A stretch of 64,000 bases of DNA from Segetibacter sp. 3557_3 (lineage in GTDB: Bacteria > Bacteroidota > Bacteroidia > Chitinophagales > Chitinophagaceae). The notes beneath the pieces are model-generated. The model ran no database searches. It was not told where the DNA came from and saw only the letters and a list, made by a program, of their open reading frames with translations. This document shows, piece by piece, positions 17,794 through 27,023 of the stretch. Made by a program: the position numbers and the translations under genes. Location of the stretch: the NCBI RefSeq assembly GCF_004354985.1, contig NZ_SMSK01000002.1:1-64000 (forward strand), read 5' to 3'. The stretch's first letter is position 1. Every line of letters starts with the position of its first letter.

Positions 17794-18076
17794 GTAAAAA
17801 TACTTGGGTTTACTTTCCAATCGCTTGATCACGGTGAGCAATATACTGACTGTCTAGTTTTCAAACGGCGATCATAAGTTAAGCATTCAATCATATTTCA
17901 CCCCAATAATACGTCAAACCCGGGCATCGTAAAGTCAATTCACATATCTATACCATCGCCTAAACAGAATGTTAAGTACAACCGAAAACACTCATTGCCA
18001 CTATTAGCAATGTACCCCATGCTTTTTATAACAACTTGTAACAAAACGGTGCAAACAAAGTAAGGAAGTCAATGGT

Positions 18077-18084
18077 TAACTTTG
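18077..18084 (+). promoter_or_regulatory. Possible -7 element before mrp
   Basis: TAACTTTG matches TAnnTTTG and lies 35 bases before the ATG of mrp. No TTG stands at the usual 17-19 base distance upstream, so this is only partial support. Confidence 0.35.
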
Positions 18085-18119
18085 CGGGACGATAAACTCT
18101 TTTAACAAAAACTTTTGGG

Positions 18120-19241
18120 ATGACGAAAGAAGACATATTAAAGGCTCTTGGTAATGTACAGGAGCCTGACCTTGGGAAGGATCTCGTGACGCTGAACATG
18201 GTACAGGACATTGTAATTGAAGGCAATTATGTTTCATTTACAGTGGTGCTTACCACCCCTGCCTGCCCGCTGAAGGACATGATCCAAAATGCGTGTGTAA
18301 ATGCCGTAAAGATCCTTGTAAATAAAGATGCGGTTGTAAAGGTGAATTTCACCTCTAATACTACAACCAAACGGAAGGACGACGAAGCCCTTTTACCAAA
18401 CGTAAAGAATATTATAGCGGTGGTAAGTGGTAAGGGTGGGGTTGGTAAAAGTACGGTTGCGGCAAATCTTGCACTTGCATTGGCAACCGGCGGTGCAAAG
18501 GTGGGTCTCATGGACGCAGATATTTATGGACCCAGCGTACCCATCATGTTTGGGGTACGTGGAGAGCGACCCATGATGAAAGAGGTTGATGGAAAAGGCA
18601 AAATTGTACCGCTGGAGAAATTTGGTATCAAGCTGTTGAGTATCGGGTTACTTGTTGACGAAAAAAGTGCTGTTGTCTGGCGGGGACCGATGGCAAGTAG
18701 TGCTATCCGCCAGTTTGTTACGGATGTTCTCTGGGAAGAGTTGGATTACCTTGTAATAGATATGCCTCCGGGAACCGGTGATATTCACCTTACACTGGTG
18801 CAAACTGTTCCGGTAACAGGAGTTGTAGTGGTTACTACTCCACAGGATGTTGCCCTTGCCGATGCAAAGAAGGCCATTGCAATGTTTGGTCAGGCCCAGA
18901 TAAAAGTGCCGATCATCGGGTTGATTGAAAATATGAGTTGGTTTACCCCGGCCGAGCTTCCGGAAAACAGGTATTATATTTTTGGGAAAGAAGGCGGTAA
19001 GCGCCTTGCAGAAGAGTATGATATTCCTTTCCTTGGTCAGATCCCCCTGGTACAGAGTATCCGCGAAGGTGGGGACGCCGGCACTCCGATTATGATGAGT
19101 GATGATATGGTATCCAAAAAAGCCTTCTTCGATTTTGCCGGTGCTGCAGTTCGGAGCATCTCTATGCGAAATGCAAATATGAACGCCGCCGAAGTGGCTG
19201 AGGTAGTGGAAGAAGTTGAACTTGCACACCGGATACTGTAA
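18120..19241 (+). CDS. mrp: Mrp/ApbC-type P-loop ATPase with N-terminal DUF59 domain
   Basis: A 373-residue Fe-S carrier-type ATPase. Residues 1-85 form a DUF59 (MIP18-like) domain with GNVQEPDLGKDLVTLNMV and TTPACPLKDM. The deviant Walker A motif VVSGKGGVGKSTVAANLA follows near residue 103, then DADIYGPSVPIMFG and the switch segment DYLVIDMPPGTGDIHL. Mrp proteins hand Fe-S clusters to apo-proteins. Many family members have a C-terminal CxxC that holds the bridging cluster; here the equivalent region reads ENMSWFTPAELPENRYYIFG with no Cys. It is a single gene with a clear terminator after it. Confidence 0.92.
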   Translation: MTKEDILKALGNVQEPDLGKDLVTLNMVQDIVIEGNYVSFTVVLTTPACPLKDMIQNACVNAVKILVNKDAVVKVNFTSNTTTKRKDDEALLPNVKNIIAVVSGKGGVGKSTVAANLALALATGGAKVGLMDADIYGPSVPIMFGVRGERPMMKEVDGKGKIVPLEKFGIKLLSIGLLVDEKSAVVWRGPMASSAIRQFVTDVLWEELDYLVIDMPPGTGDIHLTLVQTVPVTGVVVVTTPQDVALADAKKAIAMFGQAQIKVPIIGLIENMSWFTPAELPENRYYIFGKEGGKRLAEEYDIPFLGQIPLVQSIREGGDAGTPIMMSDDMVSKKAFFDFAGAAVRSISMRNANMNAAEVAEVVEEVELAHRIL

Positions 19242-19320
19242 TGATAGGATATGTTTTGTGCTCCCTATACCGGTCTTGCTTCATAAGGGATAACCGATCG
19301 GACAACATGATTTGAATGAT

Positions 19321-19359
19321 AAGGCTACGAACCAGTTACCTGGTTGCGTAGCCTTTTTT
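19321..19359 (+). terminator. Intrinsic terminator of mrp
   Basis: AAGGCTACG + AACCAG (19321-19335) pairs with CTGGTT + CGTAGCCTT (19340-19355) with a one-base bulge and a 4-base loop, followed by T to 19359. Confidence 0.85.
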
Positions 19360-19494
19360 GTAAGCCCGGATTTCAGCGCGTTCGAACTCCGGGAAATCTT
19401 TTTGTACCTGTTAAACCATGTTGAACGTTATAGGTCTGAAATGAAGAGGTTGGTAGTACGGTAAGTTTCCGCAAAAAGGCTTAAATCTCCGATT

Positions 19495-21492
19495 ATGAAA
19501 AAAAACCTGGCTGTCCCGGTTTCACTTACACTTGCAATCATCATAACCTGTTTATGTTCCTTTTTCGCAGCCCCTGATGTAAAAGGACCTGGTCGATTTC
19601 CCTACAAACAAGCCGGATTAACAGAACGCCAGGCAGCGGCGCACCTTATCAACCGCTTTACTTTTGGTGCAAAACCGGGCGACATAGATGCCGTTGTAAA
19701 TATTGGCCTGGAGAAATGGTTTGAACAACAGCTCAAGGGTGGATTGGCCGACGACTCTTTGCAGCAGTTGCTTTCTGCGTACTCCTGGCTGACAATGTCA
19801 AACGCAGAAATTGTGAATACTTACCCGCGACCCGGTAAAGTAGTCAGAGCAGCCGTAAAAGAAGGTCTTATCTCCAAAGACTCTGTAAATAAAACGGATA
19901 AAAAGGAATACCGGGAACAACTCCGCCTAATGATGGAGCAAAATAGTCAGCGACCACAACAGGAGTTGTTTAGGCAACTGATCAGTCAAAAAATTATGCG
20001 GGCGGCCGTTACCAACAATCAATTACATGAAGTACTCACCGATTTTTGGTTCAATCACTTTAATGTTTCCATCACAAAAAACGATTGTGCAGCATATATA
20101 CCCGCCTACGAAAGAGATGTGATCCGGCCGAATGTAGTTGGCGAATTCCGCGAGCTGGTTTTGAAAACCGCCAAGTCACCGGCCATGTTGTTGTACCTCG
20201 ATAATTTTAGCAGCGCCGGAAACAATGCCGGCATAAACAATCCTGGTAAAGCAATGGTTGGTAAACGGCTTCTTGCACAGCGAGCCGCGCAGCAAAACGA
20301 TACTGCTCTCGCTGGTAAATTCGCCAGGAAGTTGCAGCAGGCAAAGAAGGCACAAGGTTTAAATGAAAACTACGCGAGGGAGGTAATGGAACTCCATACC
20401 CTTGGCGTGGACGGCGGTTATACCCAACAGGATGTTACCCAGGCAGCACGGGTTTTGACCGGATGGACCATTTACCCGTCTGAGGATTATGGATCTGTTA
20501 ACGCCATTCGCAGAATGATTGAAAGAATAGGGGAAGACAAATTAGCCAGGGGAGGTTTTGTTCACGAAGGCGATTTTCTTTTTGCAATGAACCGGCACGA
20601 TAACGGCGAAAAAATTGTGCTTGGCAGAAAGTTCCCGGAGGGCGGTGGTTATGAAGAAGGGGTACAGCTGCTGCAAATGCTTGCTGACCATCCTTCAACA
20701 GCTAAATTCATCAGCAGGAAACTTGCTATAAAGTTTGTAAATGATAATCCACCCCAGGCGCTTGTAGAACGAATGGCAAAGACCTTTATAGAAAAGAAGG
20801 GTAAAATCAGCGAGGTTTTGCTAACAATGGTGGCAAGCCCCGAATTCTGGAGCAAGCAGTCGCTCAGGGAAAAAACAAAGTCCCCGTTTGAGTTGGCCAT
20901 GAGTTCAGTGCGCAGTTTAAATGCAAGCATAAGTCAGCCTTACCAATTGTACACCTGGATCAATAAGATGGGTCAAAAGATGTATTACTACCAGGCGCCA
21001 ACCGGTTTCCCTGATAAAGGGCAGTATTGGATAAACACCGGTGCATTGTTGAACCGGATGAATTTCGGACTTGCACTGGCTGCACAAAAAATCCAGGGCG
21101 TAAAGGTTGACCTCCTTGCGCTCAACAATAATCATGAGCCTGAAAGTGCCAACTCGGCGCTCGCTGTTTACAGCAAAATGATGCTGCCCGAGCGAGATCT
21201 GGGTGAAACCATCAAGCGATTAACTCCCCTTCTAAACGATCCCATGTTAGACTCAAAGATTGAACAGGCCGCGGAAAAAACTGCGCCCATTAAGGATGCG
21301 GCAGCAGGAACGGGGATGAGCACAGCCGACCAACTTTCTCAAGATGACGCCATGTTGGTTAGTTCAAAACAAGCTGGAAAGAAAGGCAGACAACAGACCA
21401 GGTATACCAGTGATATGGCGGCGACAAAATATCCTATGTTGGGCCAGGTGGTGGGGATCATCATTGGTTCGCCTGAATTTCAACGCCGCTAA
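19495..21492 (+). CDS. DUF1800 family secreted protein
   Basis: A 665-residue protein. A hydrophobic signal segment occupies about residues 5-27. DUF1800 signatures follow: AAAHLINRFTFGAKPGDID at the start of the domain, FWFNHFNVSITKNDC near 190, NENYAREVMELHTLGVDGGY near 295 and ARVLTGWTIYP after it. The C-terminal part has GFPDKGQYWINTGALLNRMN. Genes of this family almost always precede a DUF1501 gene, as here with 138 bases between them. The pair is thought to act outside the cytoplasm, but the reaction is unknown. An insertion rich in Gln and Lys lies near residues 255-285, and a polar linker near 595-630. Confidence 0.9.
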   Translation: MKKNLAVPVSLTLAIIITCLCSFFAAPDVKGPGRFPYKQAGLTERQAAAHLINRFTFGAKPGDIDAVVNIGLEKWFEQQLKGGLADDSLQQLLSAYSWLTMSNAEIVNTYPRPGKVVRAAVKEGLISKDSVNKTDKKEYREQLRLMMEQNSQRPQQELFRQLISQKIMRAAVTNNQLHEVLTDFWFNHFNVSITKNDCAAYIPAYERDVIRPNVVGEFRELVLKTAKSPAMLLYLDNFSSAGNNAGINNPGKAMVGKRLLAQRAAQQNDTALAGKFARKLQQAKKAQGLNENYAREVMELHTLGVDGGYTQQDVTQAARVLTGWTIYPSEDYGSVNAIRRMIERIGEDKLARGGFVHEGDFLFAMNRHDNGEKIVLGRKFPEGGGYEEGVQLLQMLADHPSTAKFISRKLAIKFVNDNPPQALVERMAKTFIEKKGKISEVLLTMVASPEFWSKQSLREKTKSPFELAMSSVRSLNASISQPYQLYTWINKMGQKMYYYQAPTGFPDKGQYWINTGALLNRMNFGLALAAQKIQGVKVDLLALNNNHEPESANSALAVYSKMMLPERDLGETIKRLTPLLNDPMLDSKIEQAAEKTAPIKDAAAGTGMSTADQLSQDDAMLVSSKQAGKKGRQQTRYTSDMAATKYPMLGQVVGIIIGSPEFQRR

Positions 21493-21630
21493 TAGGAGAT
21501 GGGTAGATAGAGCATCCGATTACAACGGTCTACCCGGAGCCGAAGTACGCCAAAACTCTTAACCTTTCTAAAGTTCAGCGTTACCCTTTTTAGTTCCATT
21601 TGCGGAGCGACAATCATTAAAGACTTAATC

Positions 21631-22887
21631 ATGACATCAAGAAGAGCATTTTTAAAATCGGGTGGGGTAGCTTTATTCGGGATTGGTATTGGTGGGGTTC
21701 CTTCGTTTATGGCAAAGGCTGCTGCACTCAATCAATCTGTGGCTCCTTACAAAAAGAAGAAGATACTGGTATGTGTTTTCCAGCGTGGTGCAATGGATGG
21801 ACTTATGGCAGTAACGCCTTTTACCGATAACTACTTGAAGGCTGCCCGCCCAACCCTGTTCATGGAAGCTGGCTCAGGAAAGCCGCTGACCGACCTCGAT
21901 GGGCGATTTGGTCTGCATCCTGCTATGAAGTCTTTTGAGCCCTTTTTTACCGATAAGCGCCTGGCGATTGTACATGGTATTGGTTCCCCCAATACCACCC
22001 GGTCGCATTTTGATGCGCAGGACTATATGGAGTCGGGAACGCCGTTTAGCAAAGGAACTCCGAGCGGTTGGTTAAACAGGGCAGTGGGATTATTGGGTCA
22101 TGATGCCAGCCCGTTCAGGGCGGTAAGCCTTACGAACTCAATGCCGAGATCTTTCTATGGCGATCACCCTTCGGTTTCAATCACCAATCTCCAGGATTTT
22201 GCCATACAAATGCGCGGGAACCCGGCAGGCGCGAACGTTGCCGCTAAAAGCTTTGAGGACCTTTATGATAAAACAACAACGGGTTTATTAAAGGAAACCG
22301 GCAAGGAGAGCTTCGACGCACTTAGAATGCTTCAAAAGGCAAACCTAAGTAGCTACAAGCCGGCATTAAATGCTGTGTACCCGGTGTGTCCGCTGGGGAA
22401 TGCCCTCAAGCAAATTGCACAATTGATTAAGATGGATGTGGGTCTTGAAGTAGCCTTTGCTGAATCTGGTGGTTGGGATACCCATTTCAACCAGGGCAGG
22501 GAGCAAGGGGTGTTCGCCCGGAATGCAGCCGATCTTAGTAATAGTATAACCGCTTTTTATAACGATATGGGTCCGCTACAGGAGGATGTTACCATCATGA
22601 GTATGACGGAGTTCGGACGAACGGTAAGGCAAAATGGGACTGGCGGAACCGACCATGGCCGGGCCTCCTGTAATTTCATCCTGGGTAATGATGTAAATGG
22701 TGGGTTGGTGCATGGGCAAATTCAACCCCTTGCTACAGAAAATCTCGAAGACGGTCGCGATCTTGCTGTTACAACTGACTTCAGAACGGTGTTTCGCGAA
22801 GTCGCATGCCGGCACCTTAACATCCAGGATAAAGGAACGCTGTTTCCTTCGTATTCAGGGGCTCCAATAGGGGTTATGCGTTCATAG
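21631..22887 (+). CDS. DUF1501 family protein with Tat signal
   Basis: A 418-residue protein starting MTSRRAFLKSGGVALFGIG. The twin-arginine motif SRRAFLK implies folded export by the Tat pathway, with cleavage after AKAAA. DUF1501 belongs to the alkaline phosphatase/sulfatase-like fold. Visible conserved parts are VFQRGAMDGLMAV, GIGSPNTTRSHFDAQDYMESG, ESGGWDTHFNQ and MSMTEFGRTVRQNGTGGTDHG, whose His and Asp residues could bind metal. It forms a pair with the upstream DUF1800 gene. The substrate is not known for the family. Confidence 0.9.
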   Translation: MTSRRAFLKSGGVALFGIGIGGVPSFMAKAAALNQSVAPYKKKKILVCVFQRGAMDGLMAVTPFTDNYLKAARPTLFMEAGSGKPLTDLDGRFGLHPAMKSFEPFFTDKRLAIVHGIGSPNTTRSHFDAQDYMESGTPFSKGTPSGWLNRAVGLLGHDASPFRAVSLTNSMPRSFYGDHPSVSITNLQDFAIQMRGNPAGANVAAKSFEDLYDKTTTGLLKETGKESFDALRMLQKANLSSYKPALNAVYPVCPLGNALKQIAQLIKMDVGLEVAFAESGGWDTHFNQGREQGVFARNAADLSNSITAFYNDMGPLQEDVTIMSMTEFGRTVRQNGTGGTDHGRASCNFILGNDVNGGLVHGQIQPLATENLEDGRDLAVTTDFRTVFREVACRHLNIQDKGTLFPSYSGAPIGVMRS

Positions 22888-22904
22888 ATGGAGTCTTTTA
22901 AGCC

Positions 22905-23210
22905 TTACAAAAAACCACATTCGAGACGGGCTTCTTCGCTCATCATTTCCTTGTTCCAGGGTGGATCAAAGGTGAGTGTAACGTGCACTTCTTTTACTCC
23001 TTCAATTGCTTCTACTTTCTGCTGAACTTCCTGGATGATCTCACCGGCAACCGGGCAGGCCGGAGCCGTAAGGGTCATGGTGATCCAGACCGTGCCCTGG
23101 TTGATTTTCAGTTCGTATACAAGTCCGAGTTCCCAGATGTTAACGGGTATTTCCGGATCGTGAACGGTTTGTAAAGCTTCTTCTATCTTGTCTTTAAGTG
23201 AGTCTGACAT
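22905..23210 (-). CDS. DUF59/MIP18 family Fe-S assembly protein (SufT-like)
   Basis: A 101-residue single-domain DUF59 protein: TVHDPEIPVNIWELGLVYEL, then TLTAPACPVAGEIIQEV with the conserved Cys, and VTLTFDPPWN. It is the last gene of the SUF operon, five bases after the sufE stop. DUF59 proteins assist maturation of Fe-S proteins. The short form, without the long N-terminal part of Gram-positive SufT, is usual in Bacteroidota. A related domain starts Mrp at 18120. Confidence 0.9.
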   Translation of the reverse strand: MSDSLKDKIEEALQTVHDPEIPVNIWELGLVYELKINQGTVWITMTLTAPACPVAGEIIQEVQQKVEAIEGVKEVHVTLTFDPPWNKEMMSEEARLECGFL

Positions 23211-23215
23211 AAGGA

Positions 23216-23641
23216 TTACTGCAGGGCTTTTGACGAAAAAGCGATAGCATACATTTTAATTTGTTTGAGCATCGAAAACAGGCCATTTGAGCGGGTAGAG
23301 GAGAGGTGACTTCTGAGTCCAATCTGGTCGATGAAGTACAGCTCTGCTTCAGAAATCTCTTTGGGGGTATGACCAGACAATACCTGCACCACCATGCTAA
23401 CCAATCCTTTTGTGATCAGCGCATCGCTGTCGGCGGTGAAAGTGAGTTTGCCGTCGTTGTATTCGGCATGCAGCCATACTTTCGATTGGCAACCTTTAAT
23501 CAGGTTTTCAGGTGTTTTGTATTGCTCTTCAATTAACGGCAGGTTTTTACCAAGCTGAATGATGTATTCATACTTTTCCATCCAGTCTTCAAATAACCCA
23601 AAATCTTCTACTATCTCGTCCTGTTTCTCGTTAATGGTCAT
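23216..23641 (-). CDS. sufE: Sulfur acceptor protein SufE
   Basis: A 141-residue SufE/CsdE family protein that takes persulfide sulfur from SufS and passes it to the SufBCD scaffold. The conserved Cys lies in NLIKGCQSKVWLHAEY near residue 51. The rest follows the family: LITKGLVSMVVQVLSGHTP and IGLRSHLSSTRSNGLFSM. It sits 13 bases downstream of sufS in the operon. Confidence 0.94.
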   Translation of the reverse strand: MTINEKQDEIVEDFGLFEDWMEKYEYIIQLGKNLPLIEEQYKTPENLIKGCQSKVWLHAEYNDGKLTFTADSDALITKGLVSMVVQVLSGHTPKEISEAELYFIDQIGLRSHLSSTRSNGLFSMLKQIKMYAIAFSSKALQ

Positions 23642-23654
23642 AATTAGTCCTTTT

Positions 23655-24911
23655 TCATCCCAGCAGCACAGCCGCTTTCTTTACACCCTTCACCAACTTG
23701 TCAATTTCTTCTTCGGTATTGTAAAAAGCAAACGAAGCGCGAACGGTGCCGGGAATTTTGAAGATGTTCATCAGGGGTTCTGTACAATGGTGACCGGTAC
23801 GAACAGCTATTCCTTGTTTGTCAAGAAGTTCGCCGACATCAAAGGGATGGGTATCACCCACCAGGAATGAAATCGAGGCTGCACGTTCTGCCGCTTCCCC
23901 AATAAAACGCAATTCGTCAATTTCCTGAAGCTGACCAAGCGCGTAGGTAATCAGTTGTTGTTCCCGTTCGCGTATAAAGTCGAGACCTATAGAATTGATG
24001 TAGTTGATTGCAACTTCAAGCCCGATCACTTCGGCCACGTTTGGTGTTCCGGCCTCGAACTTAAATGGAAGCACGTTATAGGTGCTTTTTTCGAAAGAAA
24101 CGGTTTTAATCATTTCGCCACCACCCTGGTAGGGCGGCATTTCGTTCAACAGGCTTTCTTTGCCATAAAGCACCCCTACACCGGTAGGACCATACATCTT
24201 GTGACCCGAAAAAGCCAGGAAGTCCACATCAAGAAACTGCACATCTATTCCAACGTGTTGGATCGCCTGTGCGGCATCTAGCATTACGGGAATGTTTCTC
24301 GCGTGGGCTTTCTCGATGATTTCCTTAACCGGGTTTACCGTACCAAGGGTATTGGAAACAAAGCTTACTGCAACCAGCTTGACGGTTTCGTCCAGCAGTG
24401 CATCAAATGCTTCCATCTTAAGTTCACCTTTCTCGTTGATGGGGATCACCTTTAAGCTAGCGCCGCGGTCTTCGCACATCAACTGCCAGGGTATGATATT
24501 CGAATGATGCTCCAGTTCGGAGATCATGATCGTGTCGCCGGGTTTTACATATCGCTTTCCAAAAGAGCTTGCCACCAGGTTGATTGCCTCCGTGGTACCC
24601 TTTGTAAATATGATTTCGTGTTCGTGCTTTGCATTTATGTACTCCTGAACCCTTCTCCGGGCAACTTCAAAGGCGTCGGTAGCCTTTTGGCTAAGGTAAT
24701 GGACCCCACGATGAATATTACTGTTGTAAATTTTATAATAATCATCCATCGCCTTCAAAACAACATTGGGCTTTTGGGTGGTAGCCGCATTGTCGAGGTA
24801 TACGAGGGGATGCCCGTAAACCGTTGTTTGAAGGATCGGAAAATCAGCCCTGATCTGGTCAATACCACGGTGGGCCTTTTTTGTGGTGAGTGTATCGTTG
24901 TCGTTGAACAT
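23655..24911 (-). CDS. sufS: Cysteine desulfurase SufS
   Basis: A 418-residue PLP enzyme removing sulfur from cysteine for Fe-S assembly. It has YLDNAATTQKP near residue 38, IFTKGTTEAINLVA, the PLP-Lys motif FSGHKMYGPTGVG and the catalytic Cys loop RTGHHCTEPLM near residue 372. The HHC form of the loop marks group II (SufS) rather than IscS. It starts three bases after the sufD stop. Confidence 0.95.
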   Translation of the reverse strand: MFNDNDTLTTKKAHRGIDQIRADFPILQTTVYGHPLVYLDNAATTQKPNVVLKAMDDYYKIYNSNIHRGVHYLSQKATDAFEVARRRVQEYINAKHEHEIIFTKGTTEAINLVASSFGKRYVKPGDTIMISELEHHSNIIPWQLMCEDRGASLKVIPINEKGELKMEAFDALLDETVKLVAVSFVSNTLGTVNPVKEIIEKAHARNIPVMLDAAQAIQHVGIDVQFLDVDFLAFSGHKMYGPTGVGVLYGKESLLNEMPPYQGGGEMIKTVSFEKSTYNVLPFKFEAGTPNVAEVIGLEVAINYINSIGLDFIREREQQLITYALGQLQEIDELRFIGEAAERAASISFLVGDTHPFDVGELLDKQGIAVRTGHHCTEPLMNIFKIPGTVRASFAFYNTEEEIDKLVKGVKKAAVLLG

Positions 24912-24914
24912 CTA

Positions 24915-26231
24915 TTAATTTTTATTGCCCGGTATGTGCAATGCAATAAGGTGATTGATGTACTGCTCCAACTCAGGGATCTTGATCTTTTCGGTAACAT
25001 CAAATGCAAAGGCGTTCACTAGCAACGCCCGGGCTGCTTCTTCGCCTATACCTCTTGATTGCAGGTAGAACATGGCTTCTTTACTCAATTGACCGACAGT
25101 AGCACCATGACTGCATTTAACATCGTCGGCAAATATTTCAAGCTGTGGCTTGGTGTTTATCGTGGCATTGTTGCTCAGCAACAGGTTATTATTTTGCTGG
25201 AAAGCGTTGGTTTTCTGCGCCTCAGGATTTACGAAAACTTTTCCGTTGAATACCCCGGTAGCCTTATCCAATAGAACACCTTTATAAATTTCGTTGCTGT
25301 TGCAATGCGGAAACTTGTGGTGAATAAGAGAATGGTTGTCGATGAGCTGCTGGTCCTCGCCAAGATAAAGCCCGTACAAATGGGTTTCGGTTTGCTCCGC
25401 ATTAAGCGCCACATTCAGGTTATTCCTGATAAGATCCGCCTTAGGCATACAAAAGGTGTAATTACTGTATACGCTATGGCGCTTTTGTTTTACATCGGTC
25501 TGGTTAACCAATCGCACCCCGGTTTTCGCCGTTTGCAATACATAGTGGTTAAATGAGGCATTTTCCTCCACTATAACTTCCGTAAGACTATTTACAAAAA
25601 TTTTGGCCAGGCTATTTTCTGATACGATCGTTTCAATTACGTTTAACTCAGCGCCCTGGTGAACCACAAACAAGTGGCGGGGTTGAATAAACACATTGGT
25701 AGCCGACGTAAATGCATGAACAATGTGAAGGGGTTTGTCGATAGCAGCGTTGGCAGATATCTCGATAAACAAGCCGTTCGAAAAAAGGGCAGTATTCAAT
25801 GCAGCAAAATGGCCGCTGGCAACCGTGCTGTTCCCAGCAAAGTGCTGGCGGACATCATCCTGTATAACCGCTTCGCTGATTGGAATTATTTTGATAAAAC
25901 CAGGAAAGTTGTTGTTGTGTGGCTGTAGTTTTCCATTTACCAGCACAAGCTGGTAAGCGTCAAGAGAGGGAACAATGGCCTCGGAAATGAGCTCAGCTGA
26001 AGCTGTTAGCTCTTTTGCTATTCCGTTGATATGATATTGTTCCTGCAGGAATGAAGATATGGTGGTGTATTTCCAGTCTTCGTCTCTCCGGGTTGGAAAG
26101 CCCGATTTCTTAAAGTTCTCAAAACCTGCTCTCCTTATTTTTTGCAGCGTATCATCGGTTGCATTTTCATCTGAATGACTGAAACCCTCAAGCAGTTCAG
26201 TATATAGTGGTATCGTAATTTGTTTGGTCAT
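24915..26231 (-). CDS. sufD: Fe-S assembly scaffold subunit SufD
   Basis: A 438-residue SufB/SufD family protein. The N-terminal helical part has GFPTRRDEDWKYT, typical of SufD. The beta-helix core ends with DDVKCSHGATVGQLSKEAMFYL and QSRGIGEEAARALLVNAF. The conserved His of the SufBCD interface is in KCSHGAT. It forms the SufBC2D complex with the neighbouring products. Gaps of three and nine bases to its neighbours show one operon. Confidence 0.95.
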   Translation of the reverse strand: MTKQITIPLYTELLEGFSHSDENATDDTLQKIRRAGFENFKKSGFPTRRDEDWKYTTISSFLQEQYHINGIAKELTASAELISEAIVPSLDAYQLVLVNGKLQPHNNNFPGFIKIIPISEAVIQDDVRQHFAGNSTVASGHFAALNTALFSNGLFIEISANAAIDKPLHIVHAFTSATNVFIQPRHLFVVHQGAELNVIETIVSENSLAKIFVNSLTEVIVEENASFNHYVLQTAKTGVRLVNQTDVKQKRHSVYSNYTFCMPKADLIRNNLNVALNAEQTETHLYGLYLGEDQQLIDNHSLIHHKFPHCNSNEIYKGVLLDKATGVFNGKVFVNPEAQKTNAFQQNNNLLLSNNATINTKPQLEIFADDVKCSHGATVGQLSKEAMFYLQSRGIGEEAARALLVNAFAFDVTEKIKIPELEQYINHLIALHIPGNKN

Positions 26232-26240
26232 TGCAGTTTT

Positions 26241-27002
26241 TTATACCGGTTGTTCCCGGAAAGATTCCTTAAGCCAATCGTATCCCTTTTCTTCGAGTTC
26301 TAAAGCAAGCTCTTTAGTGCCTGATTTGATGATACGACCGTCGTACAAAACGTGTACAAAGTCGGGAACGATGTATTCGAGCAATCGCTGGTAGTGGGTG
26401 ATCAGGATGAAAGCATTATCCTTCGACCGAAGTTTATTCACGCCATTCGATACAATTCGAAGAGCATCGATGTCGAGTCCGCTATCGGTTTCATCGAGCA
26501 CGCAGAGTTTTGGCTCCAGCATAGCCAGCTGAAATATTTCGTTACGCTTCTTTTCACCACCTGAGAACCCTTCGTTTAAAGAACGGTTTACAAGCTTGGC
26601 GTCGAACTCTACAAGCTTCTGCCTTTCCTTACTCAATTTCAAAAACTGTTTCGCATCGAGTTGGGGGAGCTTACGATAAGCCCGGATTTCGTTGAGTGCG
26701 GTACGGAGAAAATTGATGTTTGAAACCCCGGGAATTTCAATTGGGTACTGGAAAGCCATAAAAACGCCTTCCCGTGCCCTGTCCTCAGGCGACATTTCAA
26801 GTAGATCTTTACCGTCGAGGTCAACCTCACCTTCGAGGACTTCATAATTGTCCCGTCCGGCCAATACAGATGCAAGAGAGCTTTTGCCAGAACCGTTTGG
26901 GCCCATTATGGCATGCACTTCGCCGGCATTTACCTTAAGGTTGATGCCTTTAAGAATTTGCTTGTCTTCTACTCTTGCATTCAAGTTTTTAATCGTCAAC
27001 AT
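26241..27002 (-). CDS. sufC: SUF ATPase subunit SufC
   Basis: A 253-residue ABC-type ATPase of the SufBC2D scaffold. It has Walker A GPNGSGKSSLASVL near residue 35, signature LNEGFSGGEKKRNE, Walker B CVLDETDSGLDIDAL and the switch His in LITHYQRLLEYI. It is cytoplasmic and has no membrane partner. The gene lies between sufB and sufD in the standard order. Confidence 0.96.
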   Translation of the reverse strand: MLTIKNLNARVEDKQILKGINLKVNAGEVHAIMGPNGSGKSSLASVLAGRDNYEVLEGEVDLDGKDLLEMSPEDRAREGVFMAFQYPIEIPGVSNINFLRTALNEIRAYRKLPQLDAKQFLKLSKERQKLVEFDAKLVNRSLNEGFSGGEKKRNEIFQLAMLEPKLCVLDETDSGLDIDALRIVSNGVNKLRSKDNAFILITHYQRLLEYIVPDFVHVLYDGRIIKSGTKELALELEEKGYDWLKESFREQPV

Positions 27003-27023
27003 TGTTCCTGCTGTTTATAGTTT

